The translations under genes and the position numbers were made by a program. Positions 11,901 through 22,765 of a stretch of 64,000 nt of DNA are shown here, piece by piece. The DNA is from Pithys albifrons albifrons (lineage: Eukaryota; Chordata; Aves; Passeriformes; Thamnophilidae), in NCBI RefSeq assembly GCF_047495875.1, contig NC_092480.1, forward strand, positions 1,240,001 through 1,304,000, written 5' to 3'. The notes beneath the pieces are model-generated. The model did not search any database and was not told the origin of the DNA. It was given only the letters and a program-made list of their open reading frames with translations. Position 1 is the stretch's first letter; the number at the start of each line of letters is the position of its first letter.

Positions 11901-14321
11901 ATCCTCTCCTCTCTGCAGCTTGGCTCATCTCTTGCTCTTCTGGCACCTCGAGGAGACTCTGAGCCTTGACTTCCTGAGTGCAGCCTCTTTATTGGGATGT
12001 GGAAATCCTGGTTCAAAGGGACCTGCTGAAGCCTGTGGGGGGTCAGGGAGCTTGTGTGGGAGCAGAGCCAGCTGTGCCATCACCCCAGTCCTGGCAGGCT
12101 CGGGGGGGACATGAGCCCTTCATGAAGAGGTGCTGATGAACTCTCTGTCCCCCAGCCCTGGGGGCAGGAGGGAGAGCTGAGCTCCCCTGCAGCAGGCAGT
12201 GCTGGGGAGGGTGCCAGGCTGTTCCCAAGGCCCTGGCTACGTGCTGGAATTGCTCCCCTGCAAGCTCCCACATGCTCTGGGAGGTTCTGAAGTCCTTCAG
12301 GCTGCTTGGCAGAGCTGTTCCTCACCTCCACACCGTGGGCAATGCTTGAAGAGGCTCACTCACCTCCGGGGGAGGAGGAGCAGCATGTGCTGCAAGGCAT
12401 GTTGGAGTCACCTGCCCCCTCCCCATCCACCTGTTCTTTCCTCAAATCCCAGCATGGAATCATCCAACCCCAGCCCTCATTTCATCAGGAGGGACGTTGT
12501 GGGCACAGGGTCCCACAGGGCACTGGTGTCAGAGGAGTCCTTCCTTGTGTCCTGCTGCTGGCACATCCTCCAGTGGAGAAACACAGTCCAGATGTGACTT
12601 TTTCAGAGCAGAAGCATCCCTCCCCTCTGGTTTCTGGAGGGAAAACCATGGCAAAAATGTCCCTGGCTATGCTGGGAGGGGAGAGGAGCACCCTGCCAGC
12701 TGGGCTGAGCCTCAGAGGACACACTGGCTTCGTGCACGCAGGCACAGGAGGGCACCAGCGCTTTGCTGTGGCTGTGAGCAGCTCTGGAGAACATTCCTCA
12801 GCACCCAGCTGTGGTTCTGGGCTGTGGGGCACACCAGGGCTTGGCTCAGGGAAGGGGCAAGTCCACACAAAGCTCTGGAGCCCCAGTTTCGGGCGGAACT
12901 GCTGGTGGCTGTGGTCAGCTGGTGGCGTCTCATGGCTGGGCTGGGCTGTGGAGGCTTGTCCTGGGGTCACAGGAAGGAGAGGGGGAGGGAGAAGAGGTGT
13001 GGATGAGATGTGGGGATTGGGATAAGGCTGAGGGCAGCAGGCATGGAGTGAGGGGGAACGTGGAGCCTGAGGTTTGTGGGTGAGAAGGCTTCTCTCTGCC
13101 TACACTTGTGTGTGTGTGAAACTGCAGGAGGGAGAGTCTTGCTGAGGTTCCCATGGAGGAGTCCCAGGTACATCTGCCAGGGATCTGTGGGGACTGACAC
13201 TGGGAGCTCATTCTGGCCTTCTCAGGGAGCCCATTCATGCCCTGGAGCAGCAGGGTAGGGTGACATTTCAGTTAGAAGATGTTGTCTTCTTTCTCTTACT
13301 TGCATTTTTCTTTCCCCAGCCTCTCTTTCATTCCCCCTTCATGTTCCTCACCCAACATCTTTCTCTTTTTATTATCCTTTCTTTCCTTTACTCTCAGGCT
13401 CCCAGAATAAATCCAATTCCAGATTCTGCCAGAAGCAGGGAGCAAAACTCGCTTTTCTTGTTCTTACCACTTTGCTTCTCTATTGTATTTATAATATAAA
13501 TACTGGCTGTATAATTACCAGAGTATTATCTCTAAACATACAGATTAGAGAAAGACACAGTGGCAGCAAAGATGAATTTCAGGGTCAGTGTGGTGGGAGA
13601 CATTTTTCTCCATCTGTCAGGGGAGGAATCAATTGAGACAGAAGAACTGTCATAAGCTCCAGTCACCACTTTCCCCAAGCACCTTTCATCTTTACTGCAC
13701 AGAATCAAGATGGAAGGTTCCTAAATCCAGCCACTTTGGGGTCAAAGAAAGGCCACAGGAACGATCAGATGGTGCAGGTGATGGTGCAAGGTGGACAGGC
13801 AGTGCTGCAAAGAGATTTTTAGCTGGGAATTGTTGCTGCCCTGAAATGAGGGCTGAGTCTTTGCAGCTTCTTTAATTACTGATGCAGTTCCAGTGGGATT
13901 AAATGCATGTGTGAGTGTGTGATAACATATGTCAGGATGTGCTGAGCTGATAAACATCAGGCCTTTAACATGCCTCCAGATATGCATGCCCTGCATATTT
14001 ACCATAACTGATCGAGTGTCACCCAGGGTTGAAGACAAAAGGAGGGAAAGGATTACTGATCCAAACTTCTGGTGATCCTGAGCCCATGGTTGGCTGGTTG
14101 TGGTGAAGGATTGTGGGGAGGAAGGTGTTTATGAACAGGAATGCAGCTCCAGGTGGATGCCAAAGGTACTGAGAGCCACAGACTCTTCTTGTGTCAGCCG
14201 TGCTAAGAAGAGGGAAATGGAATAAATAAAGGAGTTCAGGAGCCTGATGTGCAATAACCTCATTGTTTCTGTCCTCTCTCTGGGCAGCACACACATACCC
14301 CTGTGTTCCATCTCCCTGCAG

Positions 14322-14672
14322 GGCTGCAGGCTCAGACTGTGCTGGTCAATGACACTGTGTCAGGGTTCATCGGGACAGACGTGGTCCTGCACTGCAGCTT
14401 CACCAACCCTCTGCCCAATGTGAAGATCACGCAGGTGACGTGGCAGAAGGCCACCAACGGCACCAAGCAGAATGTGGCCATCTACAACCCTGCCATGGGC
14501 GTGTCCATCCTGTCTCCCTACAAGGAGCGGGTGACCTTCCGCAACCCTTCCTTCAAGGATGGCACCATCCAGCTCTCGCGCCTGGAGCTGGACGACGAGG
14601 GCGTCTACATCTGTGAGTTTGCCACTTTCCCAACCGGCAACCGGGAAGGTCAGCTGAACCTCACAGTGCTGG
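14322..14672 (+). CDS. NECTIN1: NECTIN1 exon 2: N-terminal IgV domain
   Basis: This exon encodes the membrane-distal V-type Ig domain, which mediates trans and cis nectin dimerisation at cell-cell contacts and is also the surface known to be bound by alphaherpesvirus glycoprotein D. It is flanked by a ctccctgcag acceptor and a gtaagc donor. It enters with two bases completing a split codon and leaves one base over. The 116 full codons include the N-terminal strand ending F-I-G-T-D-V-V-L-H-C, the core W of V-T-W-Q-K, and D-E-G-V-Y-I-C closing the disulfide. The FG-loop segment A-T-F-P-T-G-N-R-E is identical to mammalian nectin-1 and separates it from nectin-2, -3 and -4. N-glycosylation sequons are NDT, NGT and NLT. 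The apparent ORF start a few codons upstream runs across the splice acceptor and is not a real start. Confidence 0.98.
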
Positions 14673-15383
14673 GTAAGCCTCTGGGGAGCCCGGTGGGGTG
14701 GGCATTGCCTAACTCCAGCAGAGCTGAGATTCATGGCCCGGGAACTCAGGACAAAGGGGAATCTTTGGGTGTAAATTTTACCAGTGATGGTCCCTGAGGT
14801 TGAATGGAAAGAGCAGGAACTCAGGTTCACTGAGCTGTCACACTTCTTTCCAGGCCTCAGTGCCCCTTTTCCCTCCACCTGCACTCTTAAAGCAGGTGCA
14901 GAAACAGTGGCCAGTTCCCTGTGGGAGTGGTGAGCTGTAATAAGCTGGTAACTGTCAAGTGAACAGGAAGAAAAACCAACAGTGACATCCTGAGCACAAG
15001 CAGAGCTTGTCCATGGAGCTTATTGTTGTGAATGAACAGACCCCACCCAAGGGCTACATGATTCCTTTGCTCTCCAATTTCAGTGTCTTTCTAACATAGG
15101 GCTGAAAACCTCTGGCAGGAAAGGATTGACTTTCTGTCATGTGTCTGTGCATCTGGGGCACTTCCACCATTCTTCCCCCAGAGATGGTGCAGGTGGATGG
15201 TGCAAGCATTTCTTATATAGGAATAATTGCTGGCAATTTGCAGCAGCTGTGGACTCACCACAAGGTCTGTCACAGGCTCAGTGGTGCTAGTTGTCCCTTG
15301 GGGGGTGGCAGACAGGGTAGAATTGCTCTTCTAACCATCCCTTTGCACCCCTCTCCTCCTGCCCCTTTTTGCACTCCCTGCAG
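14673..15383 (+). other. NECTIN1: NECTIN1 intron 2
   Basis: A 711-bp intron lies between a gtaagc donor and a pyrimidine-rich 'ctccctgcag' acceptor. It is phase 1: the split codon G|CC gives the Ala that opens the A-K-P-T-N-W linker. No repeat or additional exon was noticed. Confidence 0.93.
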
Positions 15384-15686
15384 CCAAGCCCACAAACTGG
15401 ATGGAGGGCACCAAGAGGCCACTCATTGCTAAGTCTGGCAGGACAGAAAAGATCTTGGTGGCCACCTGCACCTCCTCCAACGGGAAGCCCCCCAGCACTG
15501 TCACGTGGGACACGAGGCTCAAGGGGGAGGCCGAGTTCCAGGAGATCCGGAACGGCAACGGCACCGTGACGGTGGTGAGCCGGTACCGGCTGGTGCCCAG
15601 CAGGGAGGCCCATCGGCAGCAGCTCATGTGTGTGGTCAACTACCAGCTGGACAGGTTCACTGACAGCATCACCCTCAACGTGCAGT
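15384..15686 (+). CDS. NECTIN1: NECTIN1 exon 3: second (C1-type) Ig domain
   Basis: Two bases complete Ala, followed by 100 codons and one leftover T. The exon begins K-P-T-N-W, as in the mammalian protein. It contains the first cysteine in V-A-T-C-T-S, the core W in V-T-W-D-T-R, a run G-E-A-E-F-Q-E-I-R, the sequon NGT in N-G-N-G-T-V-T-V, the strand S-R-Y-R-L-V-P-S-R-E-A-H, and the second cysteine in M-C-V-V-N-Y. The domain supports the IgV head and contributes to cis-dimer stability. The acceptor is 'ccctgcag' and the donor is gtgagt. The human exon boundaries fall at the same residues (A|KPTNW and Q|YEPEV). Confidence 0.98.
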
Positions 15687-15712
15687 GTGAGTGAGCCTGG
15701 GCAGGGCTGGCA

Positions 15713-15898
15713 GCGGGGTGGGAATGGGGTGGGAGTGGGGGGGGAGTGGGGTGGGAAGCGGGGTGGGAGCAGGGTGGGAGCAGGGTGGGAGTAGGGTGGG
15801 AGCTGGGTGGGAGTGGGGTGGGAGCAGGGGGAGGGAGCAGGGTGGGAGCAGGGTGGGAGAGGGGTGGGAGAGGGGTGGGAGTAGGGTGGGAGCTGGGG
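15713..15898. repeat. Roughly 10-bp G-rich minisatellite
   Basis: Degenerate tandem copies of GGTGGGAGCA/GGTGGGAGTG occupy the start of intron 3, just after the exon 3 donor. G-triplets recur about every 5-10 bases on the sense strand, so the nascent transcript could form G-quadruplexes next to the 5' splice site. Unit length varies (10 bp with insertions). Confidence 0.9.
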
Positions 15899-16195
15899 TC
15901 AGTGCCCAGTCCCTGCCATGGGTGGGAAAGTCTGTCAAAAGAGGGTTTTCTGGAGGGAGGGAGATGTTGGTCTGGTAGAGGGGCTCAGTGGAGGCTGCCC
16001 TTTTTTTTTTTTTTGAGAGGGGAAGTTGAAATGATCCTTTGGAATAATCATATGTTTTCTCTTTTTCACACCTTCTCTCTCTGCCTCTGCCATGTCCCTT
16101 TTGCTCTCCACCCTCACATTTCTTGTCCTGTCATCTTTCCCTTCCTTCAATATCTCTGCTTCTCCCACCCCTGCCCCCTCATCTTTTCCTATGTC

Positions 16196-16445
16196 ATTTT
16201 CTCCTTCCTTTTCCACAACTCTTTCCTCTCCTTTTCCACAACTCTTTCCTCTCCTTTTCCACAACTCTTTCCTCTCCTTTTCCACAACTCTTTCCTCTCC
16301 TTTTCCACAACTCTTTCCTCTCCTTTCCCCTCTTTCCTCTCCTTTCCCCTCTTTCCTCTCCTTTCCTCTCTTTCCTCTCCTTTCCCCTCTTTCCTCTCCT
16401 TTCCCCTCTTTCCTCTCCTTTCCCCTCTTTCCTCTCCTTTCCTCC
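16196..16445. repeat. Polypyrimidine tandem array, 23-bp then 19-bp units
   Basis: The first part repeats a 23-bp unit containing 'cctctccttttccacaa' (about five copies). It then switches to a 19-bp unit 'tcctttcccctctttcctc' (about six copies). The plus strand is nearly pure C/T for 250 bp. It adjoins the genuine branch point and acceptor region of exon 4, so it forms an unusually long polypyrimidine tract and a potential triplex (H-DNA) region. Confidence 0.93.
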
Positions 16446-16475
16446 ACTGCTTTTCTCTCTTCCACCCCCCTGCAG

Positions 16476-16593
16476 ATGAGCCAGAAGTCACCATTGAGGG
16501 CTTTGATGGGAACTGGTTCCTCAACCGAAAGGATGTGAAGCTGATCTGCAAATCTGATGCCAACCCCCCAGCTCACACCTATGAATGGAAGCT
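16476..16593 (+). CDS. NECTIN1: NECTIN1 exon 4: first half of third Ig domain
   Basis: A leftover T plus AT gives Y, then E-P-E-V-T-I-E-G-F-D-G-N-W as in mammalian nectin-1. Next comes V-K-L-I-C with the first disulfide cysteine and D-A-N-P-P, ending Y-E-W-K plus two bases. The exon is 118 nt between a 'cccctgcag' acceptor and a gtaagt donor. Splitting of the membrane-proximal C-type domain over two exons matches the family's gene structure. It joins in phase with the exon at 18422. Confidence 0.97.
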
Positions 16594-18421
16594 GTAAGTG
16601 CCTCCAGTGCCTCTGCTCTCAGCAGCACTTGTCACCTTCCAGCAGGGCCAAGGAGTCTCTGCAGACACCTCACTCACCCTCTGGTCAATTAGGGCCCAGT
16701 CCCATTAGTGTCAGTGGTGTCACTCCAAGGCAGAACCTGTGCCTGAGATGAAACTTGCTGCCAGCCTCAATATCCAGGAAAACTTCCTCTTCTCACCTCC
16801 CTGGAATAATATTCTGTCCTGGTGTCGTGAAGCAGCTGAGATATGACAAGGTGATTAATTTGCCCAGCACCACCAAGTGCTTCAGTAGCAGAGCTGGAAG
16901 AGAACTCAGGATTTAAAGGGGCACAAATAGCACAAAATTTGTCTGTGTGTGAACAACCTTTCCTTGGAATCAGCTCCAGGAGATCCCCACGTGACTGACA
17001 TTAAACAGAACCAATTCCTTGTCCTCCAGGATTTCAGCTTTTGGCTAAAAACACTAAAGGGAGATGAAAAGTGAGTGAGGGGTGTCTGGGGAGTCAGATG
17101 GGAATTGATACAACCTGATGTGATTCTCTCTCCTGCTCCCTCTCTTCTATGAGCACTCATGTAGCTTTAAAAGAGAAAGATCAAATGGATCCTTTCTTCT
17201 TTTCAGCTGGCATTTGTCACCAGGAAAGAGGCTCTCAACATGGCTTTGCAAGGAGCATATTCTCTCTCTTTTCACTTCCCAGATCAAACTGTTCAAAGGG
17301 AAAATCTGAAGATGATTGTTTTTCTTGCCTTTTTTTCTAGTTCTCATCCCAAGCTCTCTCCATCTGTTGGTTCTGTCAGTCTGATTTAAACTCTGAGGGG
17401 CATTTTGGGTTCCTCACAACATTTCCAGGAAAGCCTCAGAGACAAAGATGCACCCAGGGCAGAAGAGATGCCACTTCAGGCTATTTCTGTGCTCATGTTC
17501 CTCTTCCCCTTCCCGGAGGTCAGGAAGCAATTACTGCTGCTGTTGTTTGGCTCCTGCCTGGAATGTAAAACCCAGCAGTGCTTTCCTCTGCTCCCATTTG
17601 GATGGTGATGAGCAACAATCCAGGGAGCTGTCAGAGGAGACAAGGGCTCCTTCAGCATCCCACACCACTCGCTGTGCCCTTGTCTTTGCAGATTCAGGGC
17701 TCTGCAGGACCAAGGTTAAGGTGTTCAGTTCTTCCATCAGCGCTGGGAATTGGATTGATGTAGCTGGGAAAGACTGATATGTTTGCTGGACAAACCTGCC
17801 TGTGTGTGGATGTAGACATGCAAAATAAGTGCATGTGCATGTAGGCACTTCTTTACAATCCTAATTATGCCCCCATTGTTCCCTTTTGTTTCTTACAAAT
17901 TGCTGACAATATGTGCACGTTTGGGTTGGGAGGAGGGGAAGGAATTACTTGAGTAATTTTTAATTGCCTAAGAGAAGTAATTACTTTACTTTGCTTCAGT
18001 AATTAAGAATAACCAGGCCATGTGTGTCTTTCCCTAACACACAGGGGCTTTTTTATTTTTTATCTGCCTTTGTTCATTTATTCTGTGTATCTCTAGATTT
18101 GGGTTTGCCTTATTCCAGCTTCACACAAGCTGTTTTCTGACATGGGCAGGTCATAGATGGCAGGGCTCTAAATCAACACCACTCTTCTCCAGCCTGAGTT
18201 GCAATTAACTCTGGCTGATCAGCTGCCCAGGAGTGTTCCATGGGCAGGAAATTGGAGGAAAGCAGGGTCAGGCTGTGTCCTTTTCCTGACTACATTAATG
18301 GGTGTCTTCCAGACAGCACCACCAACCTCTGGACCTGCCCAGGCACACCCAGCGTGTCGGTGCCACCTCTGCAACCCTGGGTGTCACCTCTGGGGCCAAC
18401 CATGGTCTTTGTTTCCCCCAG
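16594..18421 (+). other. NECTIN1: NECTIN1 intron 4
   Basis: A 1.8-kb intron, largely unique sequence. An AT-rich cluster of TAAT/ATTA motifs near 17941-18012 is the only structure noticed. The acceptor is 'gtttcccccag'. No further exon or repeat family was recognised. Confidence 0.88.
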
Positions 18422-18573
18422 GCCAAACGGGACTCTGCCAGGGAGTGTGGAAATCCAGAACAACACCATCTACTTCAAAGGGCCCGTGTCCTACAGCGTG
18501 GCTGGGACCTACGTCTGCGAGGCCACCAACGCCATCGGCACACGCTCGGGGCTGGTGGAGGTCAATGTCACAG
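18422..18573 (+). CDS. NECTIN1: NECTIN1 exon 5: second half of third Ig domain
   Basis: The first base completes Leu (CT|G). The exon then reads P-N-G-T-L-P, the sequon NNT in Q-N-N-T-I-Y-F-K-G-P, and A-G-T-Y-V-C-E-A-T-N with the closing cysteine, then I-G-T-R-S-G, ending V-N-V-T plus a single G. Fifty full codons are present. This is the last exon common to all transmembrane forms. The leftover G reads GAA (Glu, alpha exon at 28491) or GAC (Asp, beta-type exon at 49859), so both downstream routes keep frame. The donor is gtagga, weaker than the neighbouring gtaagt/gtgagt sites, which fits a point of alternative splicing (inference). Confidence 0.97.
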
Positions 18574-21500
18574 GTAGGAGGACACCTGGGGGGCTTGGAA
18601 CATGGTGAGGAGGAGGGGGAGCGAGAGGAGGGGGTGAGGGGCTGCCAGCTCCCCCTCAGTCCCACCTCCTTGGTCACCACTGTCTCCTTTCAGGGGTGGG
18701 GAGTTTCACAATGCAGAGGGAGCTGTGGAGTTCTTTGCTTGGACTGGTTTTGCACTGGTTTGCCTTGGGGGTTTTTTTCTCCTTTCCTCTTGTTGTCTTC
18801 TCCTTTCTTGCATTCAATTGGTTTCATGCTTTTCTTCTGCTTTGGATTAAGAGATCACTGGGCATGTTAACAGTGAAGACACATCAAGGAGATGTTTATT
18901 AGGAGGTGGAAGAGGGGTAGGCTGAGGATATGGACAGCACTGAGGCAGGAAGGCGTGAGATGGATGAGTCACTTGTTCAGGATGGTGTTTGCTGGTTCGG
19001 GTGTTGGGTAATTCCCACGGTTTTTCATCTGAGCTCCTTCCAGGGTCATGTTGGTCTGTGCACTTGCTCACCTGCCTGATTTCTGAGGGGCTGTGAGCAC
19101 TTGAGTAACTTTGTCTGAGCCCCAGAAAGGAATAACCTCACTGGGTGCAGGCAGGGGGAAAGTGTTGCTAAGTGATGTCATATGAGACAGAAGGAATTTG
19201 ATGACTTGCAAATCAGTGTCGCCACAGGAGTGAGGAAAAGACATGTGGATAAAGCTTGGGTAGTGTCAGGGAGAGAAAGGGGTGTCAAGAAATAGTTCAA
19301 AGAGAAGAAATAACATATGGCAATAGCCTGATTTCAGAGAGTCAAAGTGACATTGCAAGGCATCACCAAAGGGGAAAAGTGGCTGTTGGTGCTTTGAGAG
19401 CAGGAAGGGAAAGTTCACCCCATTTCTTTGGCGTAAAAAGAACAATTTGGTTTATCAGTGGGTTAGTGACAGGCAGTGACCAGCAGCTGTGGGTCTCAGG
19501 AGAGCTGGGAGTCCCTCTTGTAGCAGTGAGTTGGAGCATTGCCACACTCCAACCAGCTCTGGGCTGCAAATCCCACAGACAGCCCAGGTGGGGGGAGCTG
19601 GGTGGGGAACGAAGCACACTGGGGGCTCCCAAGGGAATGCAGGAGAATTTCCCAGGGTTTTTAGTCCTTCTGCTGTCCAGCCTGAGGCAGTCAGAGCCCT
19701 GCTGTTCTGCCAGCAGACTCCTCTCTGAGCCACCCCAGTGCATGGAGAGTTGTCTAAGCTGAGTGTGATGGAAGGATCTTCTCAGGGGGCTGAGCTCCAG
19801 CTCCCCCCACCCCCTGTCTGTGATGGCAAATGCTGAATAAGCACAAAGATGAGCCCAGGGCAGCTGAAATGAGCAACAGCTCTGTGTTTGGCACCCTCAC
19901 CACCTCAGTTCCCCTCTCTGTAAACCAGACTGATCTTCCTCTATCCAAGTGCTTGGAGGTCAATGGATGGGATGTGCTAATTAGATGCTAATTACACAGT
20001 ATTTATTTATGATCATTATCACTGTAGCAGGCCTTTAATTCACACCTCCTGTCCTGGATCCTTGCCTGCTGAGTTGTTCCTGCTACATGCTTTTCTCTGG
20101 GGGCTATTTCTTTTGCCAGGGAAAGGCAATGGAGTAACAGAGCCCTTGGTGCCCAGCCCTGCCCATCTGCCTGAAGCAGGGCAAGGTCATGGCCAAAATC
20201 AGCTGCTGGCCCTTCCATGGGAGTTGCCACCAAGGGCACAGTGTCCTGGGACAGTGCAGGCAGTGCCTGGAACAAACTGAGCTGACTCCCCTCAGCACAG
20301 AAATCCATCCCATGCAGTAACTTGAACATTGGGTCATGTTTGGAACAGTGGGCAGAGGGCAAAGCCTCCAAGCTGAGCCCCCAGAGGCAGAGAAGGAGGT
20401 GGAATAGGTATTGCTGAAGACTTTGAGAGAACAGGCTCTCTTCCCCACGTCTCCTTTTCCATTCCTGCACATCCTGGTGTCTGTTTCCTGCTGTCATTCT
20501 GTCTGTCCAACGCTCCCATACCGTGTGTGGGGTCAGGGCAGATGTTTCCAGACACCACACACTGCCCTCTCCTCAGGTTTCCTGCCAGTTTTTGCTGTGT
20601 CTCAGCACCACAACAGCACTGCAGCCCAGGGGGGCTGCACCAACTCACCTGCACAGGCTCCTCTGGGGATCAAGGGCTGTGGTTTCCCCCTCTGCCTTTT
20701 GGAAAAGCCTCTCTCTGGTTTTTCAGAGGACTGGTAGGACATTGTTCTCACGCTCCACCAGCCCAGAGCTGGCAAAGGAGGAGTGGGCTGGCAGGATCTG
20801 GGCTCTGGGTTGGTGTCTGCCTGCCTGTAATCTCAGATTATTCCCAAAGGTCCAAGTTGTGGGGTTGAGGTTAAATGAGACAGAACGAAGGGCACACCCA
20901 CAGCTGCCCTGACAGGAGACTCTGCAGCCAGCCCAGTAGGCCAGGCCTCCACCACATAAAAAAAGAAAATGTCTTTAATAATTCATGGAATCTGAATATG
21001 TTTATCCAGCTCTCCCTGAGGACCGATTAGGCCAGTGCTGGGGAGGGCTCAGCCCTCCTCACTCAGCTATTACAGGTACATTTGTTTGGGTCTTGCAGGC
21101 AATTGAGGGATTGTCAGCGGACCACGAAACCTCTTTCAAGAGCTGCATGCAATAAATGGAGTTCAATCTAGTGAGCAGCCAGCCTTGGGAGAAAAAAAAC
21201 AACACAGAAGGCTGATGCAGAAAAACCCCTGCAGCAGCTTTTCCCCTTTCTGTCTCCCTGTCTCCCCCCTCCTGCCACCCAAAATCCTTCCTCCAGGCCC
21301 CAGAGAGGAGCAGTGCAGGGATGGCTCAGGCCCCTGATGGGGAGGGTGACCTGCTCACAGGGAGAAGGCTGAATGCTTCTGTTCGAGTTATAGTGCATTA
21401 AAGAGATTGATAAGTGGAAATTTAATATTTTATTCCAGCAATCTGTTCCTATAATAGCTTCTCCTGCCTTGCAGGACCTTTGTCAGGCACAGCCAAGCCA

Positions 21501-21611
21501 TGTAGTGTGACATGTAGCTATTTATTGCAGGCACTTGGGTGACATAATAAAGGGCTGTGGTTGCAGACTGCACGTGTGGCTGGGGGTCCTCCATGAGGGG
21601 CTGCCCATGGG

Positions 21612-22765
21612 CACACACACCTGAGGGACCCCATTTGAACCCTGGGCATGGTCACACATACACCTGAGTCACCACATCTGCATCCTGGTCATGGGCACAC
21701 ACACCTGAGTGACCCCAGTTGAACCCTGGTCATGGACACACACACCTGAGTGATCCCTTCTGCATCCTGGTCATGGGCACACACACCTGAGTGACCCCAA
21801 TTGAACCCTGGCCATGGACATACATCTGTGTGACCCCAATTGAACCCTGGCCATGGACATACATCTGTGTGACCCCAATTGAACCCTGGCCATGGACACA
21901 CACACCTGAGTGATCCCTTCTGCATCCTGGCCATGGACACACACATCTATGTGACCCCAATTGAATCCTGGCTATGGACACACACACCTGTGTGACCCCA
22001 GTTGAACCCTGGCCATGGACACACACATCTGTGTGACCCCAATTGAACCCTGGCCATGGACACACATCTGTGTGACCCCAATTGAACCCTGGCCATGGAC
22101 ATACATCTGTGTGACCCCAATTGAACCCTGGCCATGGACACACACACCTGAGTGATCCCTTCTGCATCCTGGCCATGGACACACACATCTGTGTGACCCC
22201 AATTGAATCCTGGCTATGGACACACACACCTGTGTGACCCCAATTGAACCCTGGCCATGGACACACACACCTGAGTGATCCCTTCTGCATCCTGGCCATG
22301 GACACACACATCTATGTGACCCCAATTGAATCCTGGCTATGGACACACACACCTGTGTGACCCCAGTTGAACCCTGGCCATGGACACACACATCTGTGTG
22401 ACCCCAATTGAACCCTGGCCATGGACACACATCTGTGTGACCCCAATTGAATCCTGGCTATGGAGACACACACCTGTGTGATCCCAATTGAATCCTGGCC
22501 ATGGACACACACACCTGTGTGACCCCAATTGAATCCTGGCTATGGACACATACATCTATGTGACTCCAATTGAATCCTGGTCATGGACATACATCTGTGT
22601 GACCCCAATTGACCTCTGGCCATGGACACACACACCTGTGTGACCCCAATTGAATCCTGGCTATAGACATACATCTGTGTGACCCCAGTTGAATCCTGGC
22701 TATGGACACACACACCTGTGTGATCCCATCTGCATCCTGGCCATGGACATGCACACCTGTGTGCC
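21612..22765. repeat. 39-41-bp minisatellite with 365-bp higher-order repeat
   Basis: About 28-29 tandem copies of a unit built as TGTGTGACCCCAATTGAACC, then CTGGCCATGGACA, then a variable ACACACACC/TACATC segment. Variant units with 'gatcccttctgcatcctgg' recur at multiples of the basic period. Positions 21865-22086 and 22230-22451 (222 bp, offset 365 bp) are identical by direct reading. The array therefore grew recently by duplication of multi-unit blocks. Long minus-strand Cys/His/Trp-rich ORFs here are artefacts of the periodicity. Confidence 0.95.

Larger units (their letters stand above)
1..14321 (+). other. NECTIN1: NECTIN1 intron 1 (3' portion), no coding exon recognised
   Basis: The first recognisable coding exon begins at 14322 and enters mid-codon, so a signal-peptide exon must lie upstream. 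No CpG island, no signal-peptide-like ORF with a good donor, and no other gene family was recognised in these 14 kb on either strand. The stretch holds two antisense CR1 fragments (about 1345-1500 and 4437-4655), a short GGA-triplet run near 2057-2080, two minisatellites (7261-7617 and 8648-8971) and a short CA run at 10784-10800. The rest looks like ordinary unique intronic sequence. That exon 1 lies outside the window is inferred from the long first intron usual for this gene. Confidence 0.75.
15687..16475 (+). other. NECTIN1: NECTIN1 intron 3, mostly tandem repeat
   Basis: This 789-bp intron begins with a G-rich array (15713-15898). It carries a T-run near 16001-16014 and ends with a long pyrimidine array (16196-16445) that runs almost into the acceptor at 16475. 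About half the intron is simple or tandem repeat, strongly purine-biased at one end and pyrimidine-biased at the other. Confidence 0.9.

Noticed and set aside
1..14321. Search for NECTIN1 exon 1 (signal peptide) or a promoter upstream of the IgV exon
   Set aside because: No CpG island and no hydrophobic N-terminal ORF ending one base into a codon with a donor was seen, so exon 1 is presumed to be outside the window.
21612..22765. Possible CRISPR-like or zinc-finger-like array (minus-strand Cys/His/Trp repeats)
   Set aside because: Repeats are directly contiguous with no unique spacers, and the genome is eukaryotic. Cys/His spacing does not match a zinc-finger consensus, and the frame shifts between units of 39, 40 and 41 bp.
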